From the NCBI RefSeq assembly GCF_003590095.1, contig NC_039479.1, positions 1,984,001-2,048,000 on the forward strand: a stretch of DNA of 64,000 nucleotides, written 5' to 3'. Made by a program: the position numbers and the translations under genes. Positions within the stretch are counted from its first letter, which is position 1; every line of letters starts with the position of its first letter. This document shows positions 21,401 through 33,400 of this stretch, in pieces. The notes beneath the pieces were generated by a model. It was not told the DNA's origin, searched no databases, and saw nothing but the letters and a program-made list of their open reading frames with translations. The DNA is from Trichoplusia ni. Taxonomy: Eukaryota; Arthropoda; Insecta; Lepidoptera; Noctuidae.

Positions 21401-24400
21401 ATCGTCAAATTTATCAGCGAAAATTGACTTGAGTGAGGCTTGCTGAATGCAATATTTACAAATATTTTCTTCAGGTGACTCCAGCACCACACTTCCAAAA
21501 AAGAATTTAAAATAGGTTGTAGATACTTTCCTCAACACGACAATTTTATTTTTACTTATGGCTCAACAGATTTAAATGACTAAAAAGATACAATTAATCT
21601 GTGCACGTAAACACAATCTTGAACTTGATCATGACCCCTAAATTTAATAAGGTTAATTCGAATCACACGACACTAAAAAACTACACTTTTATTCCAATAA
21701 GAAGCAACTAGTGGTGATGTGATTCACAATAACTTGCACTGAAAAAATGCACGTAAACGATGTTGATTTTACCTGGATTCTAAATACAAACAACGACAAC
21801 AGCTTGCGTGTTAAATGCCTCCCGCGGAGAGCCTAACGGATGTTACACATCAACATTTACTGTTAACACTACGCTCGTTCACACTACACAACGCTAAAAG
21901 TAGTTTTTCGAGTCCCATTCACAATCTTACTGCGCGATTCTTTGAATTGATTCACGATGTGCGCACGAATATCGCGCAAATAATTCTTAAAATTACGCGG
22001 ACGTTTCTACATACATTTTATAAAATAAAATCATCAAACACATATCACTTATTAATACACCATATATTTACCTTCAACAAGCGACGAATAAGCTTTGAAA
22101 TTAAAATAGATTTGCTAATGAAAAAATATGTCGCCCTCGAAACTAGTTTTTTTTTCTACTGATAGATGCCAAACTAATTGAGTGTGACCAAAATAAAATT
22201 CAAAATATTTCCTAAATAAAAATGGTTTTCAAAATGTTTTTAAGGTATTATGCAGTTTCTTTTTTTGATGAATAATGCCTAAAATGAAAGAGTATATAAG
22301 ATGAATAAAAAAACTTTAACACAAGTCGTCAACATTAACTACAGGATAACAGAAATTATGAACCTCGGAAATGGAAGAATGTACTGGTAACATTCAGAAC
22401 GTAAGGGACGTGACATTTGACCCCACAGACTACAAAATAACTGAGTTACGGTTATTTCTTAGTCGATTTCAAATTTACTGCCTATGACCATGATTTATCA
22501 TGAGTTATGGCGGAGTATATTCATAAGTATTTTTTTTAATTATGTTATTTTGTAATGAGACCTTATTATTATTCTCACCGCCTTTAAGGTAAACTTACGT
22601 TATTTTACTTTGTGAGTGTGAATCGAATGTTTGAGAAGCTTTTTCAGGTGAAAGGTTTAACTTATTAAGGATTTGAAATTCTTTAGCTGGGATGAAGTAT
22701 AAAAAATAGATATGACTATATCAGCTTACCTGGCATATCTTGTTAATTCTTACAACGTTTTCATCCTTCTTCTTGCCTTTCAAAGCTTCGCCACATACTT
22801 CTTTGTACTGCAATACTGACGCTTTCAACGACTTGTGTTTCAATTTTGGACTGACTTCTTCCCAGTTAGTATCTAAAGGACAAATAGGATAGTTTAGTTT
22901 TTTTGATGGGCTCAAATTATTGAAGATTTTCGAAAGAGTTCAGTTATTAACTTACCAATATAATCTAGTAGGGTGGCGGACTGCTTACTGCACTTATAGA
23001 AGAGCTGTTGCCAAGTAGCATTACAGGAGGGGTCCTTCACAAGACAGTCCACTAGGCAGTCCACCAGAACCTTATGATAGGGGTCCAACGTAGCACCACT
23101 CAGGTACTGGTTGGGCAACTTTTTCATAAGTTGATTGAAGGTCACTTGGAGCTTATTATTGCTTTTAGTGAAAAATATATCCTGAAACAAATTGTGCTGT
23201 AAATTAATCTGCTAATTTTGTTGATTAATTTAAATATACAAATTCAATAAAGAGTTTATAATATTTGTATGTTGAAATTTGGGTTTCTATTTGAGGAAAC
23301 AATAAAAATACTTCATTTGTACTACTTTGATAGAGGTGAATAGAAAAAAGTATTTATTGCATTCTTTCTCTTAAACAGAGAGAAATTTGCTTTAATATAA
23401 TTATTTGGACTAAACAAATATAGCACAGTATGACTTATCACAACAATCACAACAGTTTTATAAATGGAAAAGTTGTGTGTGCATGTTTGTTACCTCTGCG
23501 TGCACAAATAGCTAGACCAATATTGATAAATTCGGATTCGCTGATACTCTGGTTTTTCGAGTACGTAAGCAACTTTAACCACTGCAGTAGACGCGTTGCG
23601 GTTTTCTGCACGGATTTGTACGAACGAGGTGCAGGTCCAATTATAACGGAGACAAAGACCCAGTGCGACTTTTTCAAAATTCTATGTACTTTCCTAATAA
23701 TTCAAAGACATCTTGCGGTTTTTTTTTTTTCCAAAAGTTAGCGTGACGGACAATCCTTAAATCTTCCCGGGGAAAAGGCCTATAACAGCAGTGGGACATT
23801 TGTTAGGCTGTTGGGCTAATTTTATTTAGCTATAATCGACATGGACAGGAGGGAAACCGTGGTCTTCAATATGAATATAAGTGTTTAAAAGACCATAGGC
23901 CGTATTACAAATGCGCGGCCAGGGCGCCAAAATGTGGTCGTTTCTTATGGTATTAGTAGCGTCGTCTGTGATCCCTACATAAGTGGAATAAAAAAAAAAC
24001 GTACAGGGTAGTCAAAGCATCGAACCCGCCACTTTAGCACTCAATTAACTTGGCCTGGCGCGGTCCCACAACACCCGGTCTGTGTTTACATACCTTATAT
24101 TTAATTAATTGCTTGATAAGGTCACTTGACAGATCCTTTGGCAGTGCACTCCTCTTGTTATTCACCATGTCCATCATGGCGAACAGCTGGTCCTGGGTTA
24201 CTTTGGTGCTTTCCATTGTGGCGTGTTCGTCTAAAAGGCTGGCCAAGTAGCCTATTACGTATTTCGAATAGTTCTTTAGCTCGATTATAGGAAGGAATAG
24301 TTCTTGCCAAGCTGTAACAAAAGGGAAAAATATGTAAAGTGCCGACAACCTATAAACTCAGAATATAAGACGGGTTTGAGTAACATTTTAACTTTTTTAG

Positions 24401-27400
24401 TAACATTTCCTTTACAATTAAATATTAAATATTCAACATAATGTTGAATATGAGTGAATAGAAATTAGATTCTAGCATACATAAAGAAATAGAGAACATC
24501 ATCAAATACTAGGTACCTAAATCATTAGTCGCTACACTGTTATTGTAGTCGATAAAGAGGTGATAATAATTAACAAATGTTATTACAAACTTATCTTTAA
24601 ACCTTCCAAAAATATAAACAAAACATTAAAACACTATTAATCTTATCGAAAGAAGTAAATAATAGACGTAATACAGATATATTGAACAACAAGTAGGTAC
24701 CAATTTCTTTAACCTTTTAAATGTTGAGAGAACGTGCACCTTAAACGTTACGGAATAAACTGTTATCTCACAAGATTCTTACCTTGATACGTGTACGAAT
24801 TGTGAAAGATATCTTATCTTGAGAAGTGACCCAAAAATAAAACCAACTTAACAAGTATTTCACTGTTAAAATATTCACGTAATATGCACACGTTTTAAAG
24901 TAAAAATAAGTTTCTATAATGTAATTTTCTACAGCTTTTAATGTAAAAAAAAACCGTTCTTACTTCGAATTAACTTTCTTTTAAACGTTAGTGAAACAAC
25001 ATAGCATAACTATTGAAAATTGAAACATGAAATAATGTAACTTATGCAAATAATTTACCTCATAATCTGTATAAAACAAAAGTTCTATTTTAAGAGCACG
25101 AAATATATGATGTCACTTGTTTACAGTCCTTTGTATATGGGGCGAGACAAGTCATCGATAGTCGACGGCTTTATGCTGATGATGCACTAGAGACTTTAAT
25201 AACAAAACAACAAGCCGCTTGCTGAAGTAGGTATTTCTACTTTATAAAACTTTCACGAGCCTTTGTGATGTATGTACCTAATGTCTATTCTGTTTGAGTT
25301 TTCTTTGGTCAAACTTTGTCGAGCGTCTGCACGAGCGCGGACGATGGGTCAGTTTTGATAATATAATAAACTAGCGGCCCGGTACGTGCTTCGCTACGTA
25401 TAAAGTGAAATAAAATAAACAAATCGGAACATCAAATTCATTTATTTAATCAAAAAAATATTTTATTTAAAATCGAAATCAATTGCTAGCTATTTACAAC
25501 ACACTTAATCCAAAACATTTGGATAAACAATATTTTTTGTTTTTCCATTTTGAGCATAAATAAACAAACGGCTGGGGGTACCGACTCTGGAACAGGCAAC
25601 ATATAACTGGCCATGTGAAAAACAATGTTCCTCCAAATTCACACCACAAACGTGAAGTGTTTGACCTTGGGCCTTGTTGATGGACATCGCAAATGATAAA
25701 CGCACAGGATATTGTAAACGTTCGAACTCAAAAGGCATATCATTTGGAATCATAGGTATACGCGGTATCAAAACAACTTCTCCTTTTGATTTACCAGTTA
25801 AGATCGTAGCTTCAATCAAATTTGGCAATAACTTTTTCACTGCCAATCTGGTTCCGTTACACAGTTTTGGTGGATTAATATTTCGCAATAATATAATCGA
25901 AGAACCAACTTTCAGATTCAAGCAATGCGGTGGCATACCAGCCGGCTCCAATGAATTTAAAAATTCAATTGGATAATTCATTGCCTCATCTTGATTCATA
26001 ACACTGTCAATTGATTTATATTTCGTGACTACGCCTGGCAGTTTCGCTTGAATTTGAAAATTAATTGCATTGACATGAATGTTTTTCGGTGCTAAAATGG
26101 CGCGTTCTGTCAACCAATCATGATTTCTGTAATTCTGAACAATATTCGGAAAAACACATTCAATCAATTCATCTATCGATTGCGCAATTGTACAAAAATT
26201 GTTCGGTACAGCGATCAATCCGTTGGTTCTGTCGATTTGTATTTTGCCGTCACCAATTTCTAACAATTGTTTTGAGAACTCATGGGCAGCTGGATGATTT
26301 AATCAAACCACGTCCAAAATGAATTGACGGCATGAATGACATAACAACGTGCTTGTCCTGTCAACAAAACTTCAAAAAAGTTTCTGTGAAAAAAGTTTCT
26401 ATTGAATTCATTTATTACAAAAAATGTGACAAATGAGGAACCGCTCGACCGATTTTGTGCAAACTTCACATAAACCATCTACTAAATATGCCGACCAAAT
26501 CCTAAGCATTTGGTTTGGATAGGTGAGCCCGTTCTTGAGTTATGGAATTACAACGAAAAGTGGCATTGATTTTTATATATATAGATAAGTATAACGAAAT
26601 TTTACTTTTAATGCTCATTCGTTGCGAGCATAACCGAGCATTCGAACGTAATAACTTTACAAGGAAATGCTCAAGCGCATCATAATCATTAGTATCCAAT
26701 GACGCGTGCCATTGTGCTAAATTAGCAGTCTGAATTATCACGGCGGTAATGTTGCTTGGATACATTTTCGGGTATTAGAGCTGTGACTTCGTGTATAAAC
26801 AGGCTAGTAGGTAGCTAGTAGCTTTTATATGTAGGTTTTTCTTAGATACCAATTACATTAAATACTTTTTAAAGTTTACCTACTCATTAGCCTAAGAGTA
26901 AAGAAAGAGAAAGAAACTAATTTGTAATTTTCTACTGCTCGACCATCACTAGAAATGAGCCATGTAATTAAACGAAAAGAGGACAATTTAGATCTGCATT
27001 GTAGCAGCATTAAACCTACACATTTAACTGAAACCAATTAATACATACCTTTGAGACCAACAGCGAAATCACTAATGCCGCCTTGGCCGAAAGCCCACAA
27101 CAAGGAGAGGCCAATAGGCGGCCTATTTTGATAGGAGTTGCGGAGGCTAGCGCTCTTCTGTACCGACGTAATGCAGAACTCTGGGTAGTCTTGAGCCAAT
27201 ATCTGAAGCAGTATTCTGTGTCCATTCACAAATTGACCTGCAAAGAAATTTCTAGTATTAATTTTTTTTTATAATACTCCACAACTTTCACACAACGCCA
27301 TCTAGCTTCGTACTTATCTAATATAGATAAATTAAAACCAGACAAAGAACAAATGATCATGCTCATATTACAAACATTTGTTTTGGGAATCGAGCCCACT

Positions 27401-29760
27401 ACCTCTGGTATTCGAGTTAGGCCTACTAACCACTAGACTAACAAGCCAGTTGCAGGAATACTTGTTTTGCAATTTGTATCTGTATTTGTATGTCGTTAAC
27501 ATTTATTACCCTTCAATTTACATGTGCATACATAATTACCTAGGTACTTAAGGAAAAAACAATGAGTTAAATCCAAATTAGGTAATATTATTGCAGGACC
27601 AGACATGGCTTATAGTAAAGAAAATATGAAAGAATATTCCTATAGTTGGCTAACAATCTACTTGGGACTTGGTGGTGAGCTTCCTTTTCGGCACTTAGGC
27701 GGTAGATTCGTCCAATATGCGTTGAGCTAACAATGTAAAGTGACTATGTTATAAAGAACATACCTCTGCTCATATCATTGGCAAGCGCAGTCAGAGTAAC
27801 ATCAAAGAAAAGTTGCGCATTCGCTTTCCCAGCATCTTGCAGTACACTGGACAGAGAGTTCCTAATATCTTCGGGGACAACGGAAAGGGGGTACAAGGAG
27901 GGGTAAGAAGCAAAGGTGGGGTCATCTACATCTATCTGGATCTTGGAGTTTAGGAAGGCGGCGACTTCTTTTAGCCACACGAGAGGCGCGTTTGAGAAGC
28001 GTATCTTGTTCGTTGTTATTATATTGGCTAGTTCCGCCGCATCCAACTGTAAGAGAACATAGAAATGTTATAAGAACATCGGAATTTTATTTTTTTGGCA
28101 AAAGGTGAAAGATTTATGATTTTTGAAGGAATACCAGAATAAATTCGTCTCTAACTAGCAGCGACCAGCAGTTAGTATATTTGCATGAGATATTAGGTAG
28201 GAGAACTTATGGAGAGGCCGAGATGATGATGATTAGCCACCATTTTATTGATTGATTATATTATGATTCTTTCTATTGGGATTATAGATGGTAATTTAAA
28301 TCCTTTCCTATTAGGAGTAGTTTATCTGCACAATGAGCTTTACGTCTTTACGTCCCTAACAACTATCTTCGAGGACGAAAACACCGACTACTAATCGCAC
28401 CTACTAGTCGCACTTCGTCATGGAAGCTGAACCGAACTGTGATCTAATTGTTGAAGATTTTAAAATAATAATGTGTTTGTGTCTCAGCCTGTGCGAACGC
28501 ATAGTTTAATGTGTATCTTGTTATTGTTATAAATTTTATATTACGTTTGTTTTGTTTATTAATAGTTTATTCTTTGATGTAACTAAGTTTCTCATGTTTA
28601 TACTTAAGCTGGTTGGTTTTTCTAGTTAATATTATGTTTTTCTTCCTATTTTAAATTTCACGTCTATGTTAATGTAATTGGTGTCTCTATCGTTTCAACA
28701 TAAATAAATAAATTTAACAGAATTTAAATGCTCAATTTTTACTACTCCATTAATTCTAGCCCTAGGGTGACTAGGCTTAGAGAGCAAGACCTTAGACATT
28801 CAGGCATTCCTACACACTTCTCAGAAGCATAGGATGCAAAATTAGTTAGTTAGTTATTAATTAGTTAACTGGTGATCAATAATTAAACCTCTTCTGTTTA
28901 GAAAGAGACCTGTGCCTAGCAGTAGGAGGTATATTGGTTGGTATGTTGATAGTTCTAGACTTACAATTTCCAAGGCACCTTCAATGGTCTTGGGAGGCTT
29001 GGGTTTTGGAGGCTCAGAGTTCTTCTTATCTTGCTTCTTCTTCTTGTCACCATCTTTCTTCTTATCTTTCTGTGGTTTTCTCTCTTCATCAATCTCCATG
29101 CCAGAGTAGAAAGATTTTATTTGAGAATGAGGTACTGTAAAGAACATTTATTTTTTAATTTTGATGATGAGTTCATTCATATTTAAAAAAATATTTCCTA
29201 ATTAGTGATAAAATTTATAAATAATTCCAGAGTCGTGTTATAAAGTATAAAGCAACAATGAAGTATTTCTATTCATGTCGATGGTATAAAATGAACAGAA
29301 CGTCTGATTTTGATGACGTCGATTCCTTTTATTAATTTATTTACGACATTTTGATGTTTTATTCACGATAAGAATTAATTATTTTAATGAAAGATAAGGC
29401 TCGGTTTGGCTTCAAAGTTAATTAGAGATGTACTTTCATATTTTAATAATAAATAAAATACCGATTTTGGTTTTAAGTAAAGTTCTTAAATTATATTACG
29501 AAATAACTCAATATGGTGCGATAAACATATTTAATTCCTAACAAGCTTGCGTAGTTAGTGTATAGAAACTTTTCTTCATAAGCTGCTTTTCAAGTTGTAT
29601 CACTGGACAAAGCAATTTTTAAGTAAATGTAAAGTTACCCACCGATATCTTCCAGTTTCGGCCCATTTTTTACAGCTTTCTTTTCATCCTCCTTAGTTTT
29701 TATTTTACCGTTCTGCGACTTCTTATTCTTCCCAACAACTTCCCATTGACCACTCGACAT
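18407..29760 (-). CDS. TMEM214: Transmembrane protein 214 (TMEM214)
   Basis: Nine coding exons on the minus strand: 29760-29643, 29134-28965, 28046-27764, 27237-27049, 24311-24094, 23181-22956, 22872-22730, 21098-20975 and 18807-18407. All have GT-AG borders and consistent phases, giving 623 residues against about 690 in human. The N-terminus (MSSGQWEVVGKNKK) matches the family start. A Lys-rich charged stretch follows (DKKKDGDKKKKQDKK), then a long helical region with GLSLLWAFGQGGISDFAVGL and TWQQLFYKCSKQSATLL. A hydrophobic segment (WIWASFFLFVGIAGLVAYDV) near residue 470 fits a membrane anchor, and an amphipathic C-terminal domain with further hydrophobic stretches ends the protein. Known role: ER membrane protein that recruits procaspase-4 in ER-stress apoptosis in mammals; the insect role is not established. 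The 2.7-kb intron 24312-27048 carries a Helitron. Divergent from FEM1B. Confidence 0.95.
23755..24060 (-). repeat. Repeat with tRNA-like head (SINE-like) in TMEM214 intron
   Basis: On the minus strand a B-box-like sequence (ggcgggttcgatgc) near 24023 is followed by a body. It ends at about 23760-23815 with a tail (complement of cagcagtgggacatttgtta) typical of abundant lepidopteran repeats, in the form 'cccagcagtgggac...aggctg'. Borders are approximate. It lies between the exons at 22956-23181 and 24094-24311. Confidence 0.5.
25371..26585 (-). mobile_element. Internally deleted Helitron in TMEM214 intron
   Basis: Read on the minus strand, the element starts TCTATATATATAAAAATC (5' TC at 26585) and ends in a GC-rich stretch closing with GGGCCGCTAG (CTAG at 25371-25374). 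It is flanked by A on the left and T on the right. These are Helitron hallmarks: 5'-TC, 3'-CTRR, insertion between A and T, no target duplication. Only 1.2 kb remains, holding the C-terminal part of the RepHel helicase and no Rep (HUH) domain, so the copy is non-autonomous. It lies antisense to nothing: its orientation is the same as that of TMEM214 transcription. Confidence 0.8.
25505..26266 (-). pseudogene. PIF1-type helicase fragment of a Helitron RepHel protein
   Basis: An uninterrupted reading frame of about 250 residues. It contains the C-terminal motifs of Helitron PIF1/RecD-like helicases: GSSIILLRNINPPKLCNGTR, FAMSINKAQGQTL (motif V region) and QLYVACSRVGTP (motif VI). Walker A and B and the whole Rep nuclease are absent; upstream, the frame meets a TGA after a further stretch (HPAAHEFSKQLLEIGDG), so the left part was lost by deletion. 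Full RepHel proteins are well over 1,000 residues. The intact frame implies a fairly recent insertion. It does not code for a working transposase. Confidence 0.85.
27300..27455 (-). repeat. tRNA-derived SINE, minus strand, in TMEM214 intron
   Basis: On the minus strand it begins ggcttgttagtctagtggtt (A-box region). It has a B box gtgggctcgattccc near 27385-27400 and a body containing acaaatgtttgtaatatgag and tttgttctttgtctggtttt. This is the layout of a widespread lepidopteran SINE. Complete apart from mutations. Confidence 0.75.
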
Positions 29761-30448
29761 TGTTAAGGAGATTCTAAACAGATTTTTATTCAATTCTTAG
29801 TAAATAAAGGGAAAGCATCAAAGTAATAGGTTACACGTCAAAACCAAACAAATAGCAAAAAAAAACGTCAAAAGCGACGTAAACTTTTCGGTACAATTCT
29901 TAGCATGCTTAAAAATTGTTCAAGCCCAACATTAGTAAGTGCAAGTGGTGTTTCATGTTCGAAATATCAGTATACTTACACCGGAACACATTAAAAAAGT
30001 AATCTGCATTGCGATTGGTTAATAAACTCCAGCTCGGACAAAACGTGGCAGAATTTTTCTACTATAAACATTTTCCGATTCGATCACTGGTAGTCTAGTT
30101 GCAAAAGTTTTTATTTGTTGTACCAATAATTTAGTGCGTTAATGTAATACATAGAAGACAAAATTTACTATAACAAATTAGAATAAATAATTACATTTAA
30201 ACATTACGGTTTTCAAAACTGCTACTCAGCAGTGTTGCCGAATTATAAAACTTCTCGTAGTCGATTTTTTTCGTCACTTGGACTTTACACATCACTAACT
30301 CGTCAGTTTTTCATTTGTGCAAAAGAAAATAGTTGACTGACTTGATATTTTGCTGCTGAGTTGTTACAAAAAATCATCAATAAATAGAGATACGTGCTCG
30401 TGTTGTGTTGAAATAAAACTGTGTTTTAATAAGAACAGTGTTTAGATA
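29761..30448. promoter_or_regulatory. Bidirectional promoter region between TMEM214 and FEM1B
   Basis: The two start codons face away from each other and are 688 bp apart. This interval must therefore hold both 5' UTRs and both promoters or a shared one. An inverted CCAAT motif (gcgattggtt) lies near 30012. No TATA box is obvious at a convincing distance from either gene. Arrangement seen directly; shared regulation is inferred. Confidence 0.6.
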
Positions 30449-33400
30449 ATGGAAGATAAATTGATGTTAGAAGATGTGGCTAGCTCCTTGAGAGAACGGG
30501 TGTTTTTCTCCGCCAGGGATGGAATGTCTTTAACCCTTTACGCTTTATTATACGAAAAAAACACAGATGAAATTGATGACCTATTGAACAGCGTAAGTAC
30601 TCAAAGAAACATTTCATTCATGATTTATCAAGACTAAGATTAAGATTTGTTAATGTCATTTAGTATTTCGGATGAGAATGATGATAATCTATTTTTATCA
30701 TTGAAATTGACGGCACGTTACCTTTTGCGTGTTATAAATGGACATGTGAGTTATTAGTTTATTTTTTACGCGTCTTAGAATTTGATTTTGTTCCGTAACG
30801 CACATTTAACGTATTAGTAACCTTGGTACCACTTGCCAGTTCCATTTCCCTGACTGCGCTCGTCGGTCGTTGCGAAAGATTAGCATTTGTCGGGGTCGCT
30901 CGCTGTTAAAATTAATTATAATCATAATTACGACATGCACCTTGCCCTGATCATTATCATGATGATGTTGCAAAAATCTGTTTTCCTTATTCCGCAAAAA
31001 ACTGTGTCAAAAGAATTGTTACCAAAATGTAGGAATTGTTTAGTTTTCATTCTGTTTACATTAACAGCTCACCATGTGTTTCATTGTCATGTCAACAATG
31101 AATCAGCTGTGTTGGTCACACTTTGATTATAAATAGATTAATCATTTATTTCAAGAAGAAAATAATTATTAATATGTATACTTTTGACTGAAATGATCAA
31201 TACTTTATTAAAAAATGTTTATTTATACATCTTCTCTATTTATCATCTTTAAATCTTCTCAGATATATTTGCAAACGATAGTCTTCTAAGATTCTTCTTA
31301 AACCTTATTGGGTCCTTAAGAAAAGGTTAAAAAATCAGATTAAAATTCATATAGTTTAAACTCCGAAAACTAACCGCTAGCTGATATGATATAAGTCTGA
31401 TATTTTCCACTCAACTTATAAAAAGTTTAATAATCACTCAATTTTATGTCATTAACCTTTTATGTGATAATAAAACATTTCTTATCAGTAAAACTTTCAA
31501 TAAACACCTCAACAATAGAATTTTGTAATTATTATGTATAACATTCACAATGGCTGCATTGCATTCAATTGTATAAGACTTTTTCGAATGACCTCTTTTG
31601 TGTTGCAATTTTTTGAGAACTAAGTTAAGTAAGTAAGGTATAGACTATGTTGTGTCAAAATTCATTTATTTTAAATTGAGTAAGTGTAATCTTTAAGATA
31701 ATAAATTTCTTTTTTTTTCCACAATCTCTCATGGCATTTCTACAAAGTTTATTAAACTCGCCTGTAGCTTCCATGATGCTCAGAAGTTTACTATAAAAAT
31801 AAAAACACTCAATAAAAAGTCCCTCATTTTGGTAGAACAAAACCAATTTGATTTTGTTGTATCTAAAATTAGGGTCTTTTTCACTTAATAGATTATGTAT
31901 TATTTTGTAGTCTAAAAATTTTTTGACATATATCATAAAATAGTGTCAAAACATTATCTGTCACAGAGTGTTAGTCTATATTATTGCTAGACTAAATACA
32001 GTTGTATGTTTTACTAACAAAAATCACGTCCCTTTGTTTTTTAATACTAAGATGTGGGTTAATGACATGTCAATGAACTTGATGATATATTTGTGTGTGA
32101 ACAGAAAAAGAAATATGTAAATGTGTTATATGCAATGTAAACAAGTTTCAAGAGGTTATTTTCAGGTCTGAATGAAAGTATAAGTATGTTTTGTGATGGA
32201 TTTATTGATGGTAACATTTCCTTTGAAGAATTATATTGGGTTAAGTAAAACCGACAAGAGTATTGTCACAATCCATTTGATGGTATCAATTGTTACTTAC
32301 TAGGTGTAAGTTACTAGCTGTTAAAATTTCGTCTGAGTTAATATAGCTAACAATAATATTGGCTCATGATCAAAATATAAAGGCCCTAGAGTTTAGCCTT
32401 GTAGTACCCCTGCTTTATGACCAAATATATTTAGTTCCTTACCAACTTAAAATATAACCTTGAACCATTATAGACATTGACTGGTGATTAAGATAGTATA
32501 AAATGCTTATTCATGACAATTGACAAAAAAATAGATATGACTTTTTCAAGTTTACGCGAATCTTACCTATTAAAACGCCTTTGCATGTGTTGAAACATCG
32601 CCGAATGAAACATTGGTCAAAAATTAGTTAGTAAGGTCATTACAATTTGGACAACCAGTTTTACTGTGGTCATAGATAAGCAATTATCACTTTAGATCAT
32701 ACTATCCCAAGAGGCTGGTAGATGCAGCAAAAACAGCCTATTCAATAAATCTTTATTTTATTGTAGAGACTTTCATATCGGTATATCATCTAGGATGTCC
32801 AATAGATCAAGACCGCACCGTTTATTTGACTTTATACGACACACGAAATTATAAAATAAAAGATAACACCTACTTATCACTAGATCTCCATAGATTATAA
32901 CGATTCTTCATCGATTAATCAACGTTTGCAGGATGTATGCTGCGATGGAGTTAAATGTACGCCTCTGATAGCAGCGGCTAGACATGGCCGGGAAGGCGCT
33001 GTCAGAATTCTACTGGAGAAGTTCAGGCCGCCAGTCAGACTCGAGACGGAAGGCACCGTCAAGTTTGACGAATATGTTATTGAAGGTTAGTCTTAAAGTT
33101 TAACATGACATGGTTAAGTGAGAATCCAACATGTCTCTTTCAAAAACTTTAAAACTTCTATGTGCGGAAGGTTCTTTTGTTATAAATAAAACTCTTCATT
33201 TGTTTCACTCACAGAAGGTGAAGGAATATATTGTAAGGAAACCTGGATTCCAAACATTTCAATCTGGAATCGCCAACTTGCAGTTAGTAAGATCATCCTT
33301 CATCAATGCTCAATCCGTTGCTATATGAGAAGAAGCTTGTCTGTCTATTTTAATGTCATAGTCTATTTTAGTATTATTTAAAACATTTGTCTATTGATAT

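Noticed and set aside
22721..22915. Single-exon reading of a TMEM214 piece as a separate small protein
   Set aside because: The frame is TMEM214 exon 7 plus intron; splice sites at 22872 and 22730 join it to its neighbours.
23430..23741. Open frames on both strands near 23.5 kb
   Set aside because: They fall in a dispersed repeat within a TMEM214 intron (shared motif with 35175-35372).
25674..26322. Plus-strand open frames over the Helitron
   Set aside because: They are antisense to the clear helicase frame and have no similarity of their own.
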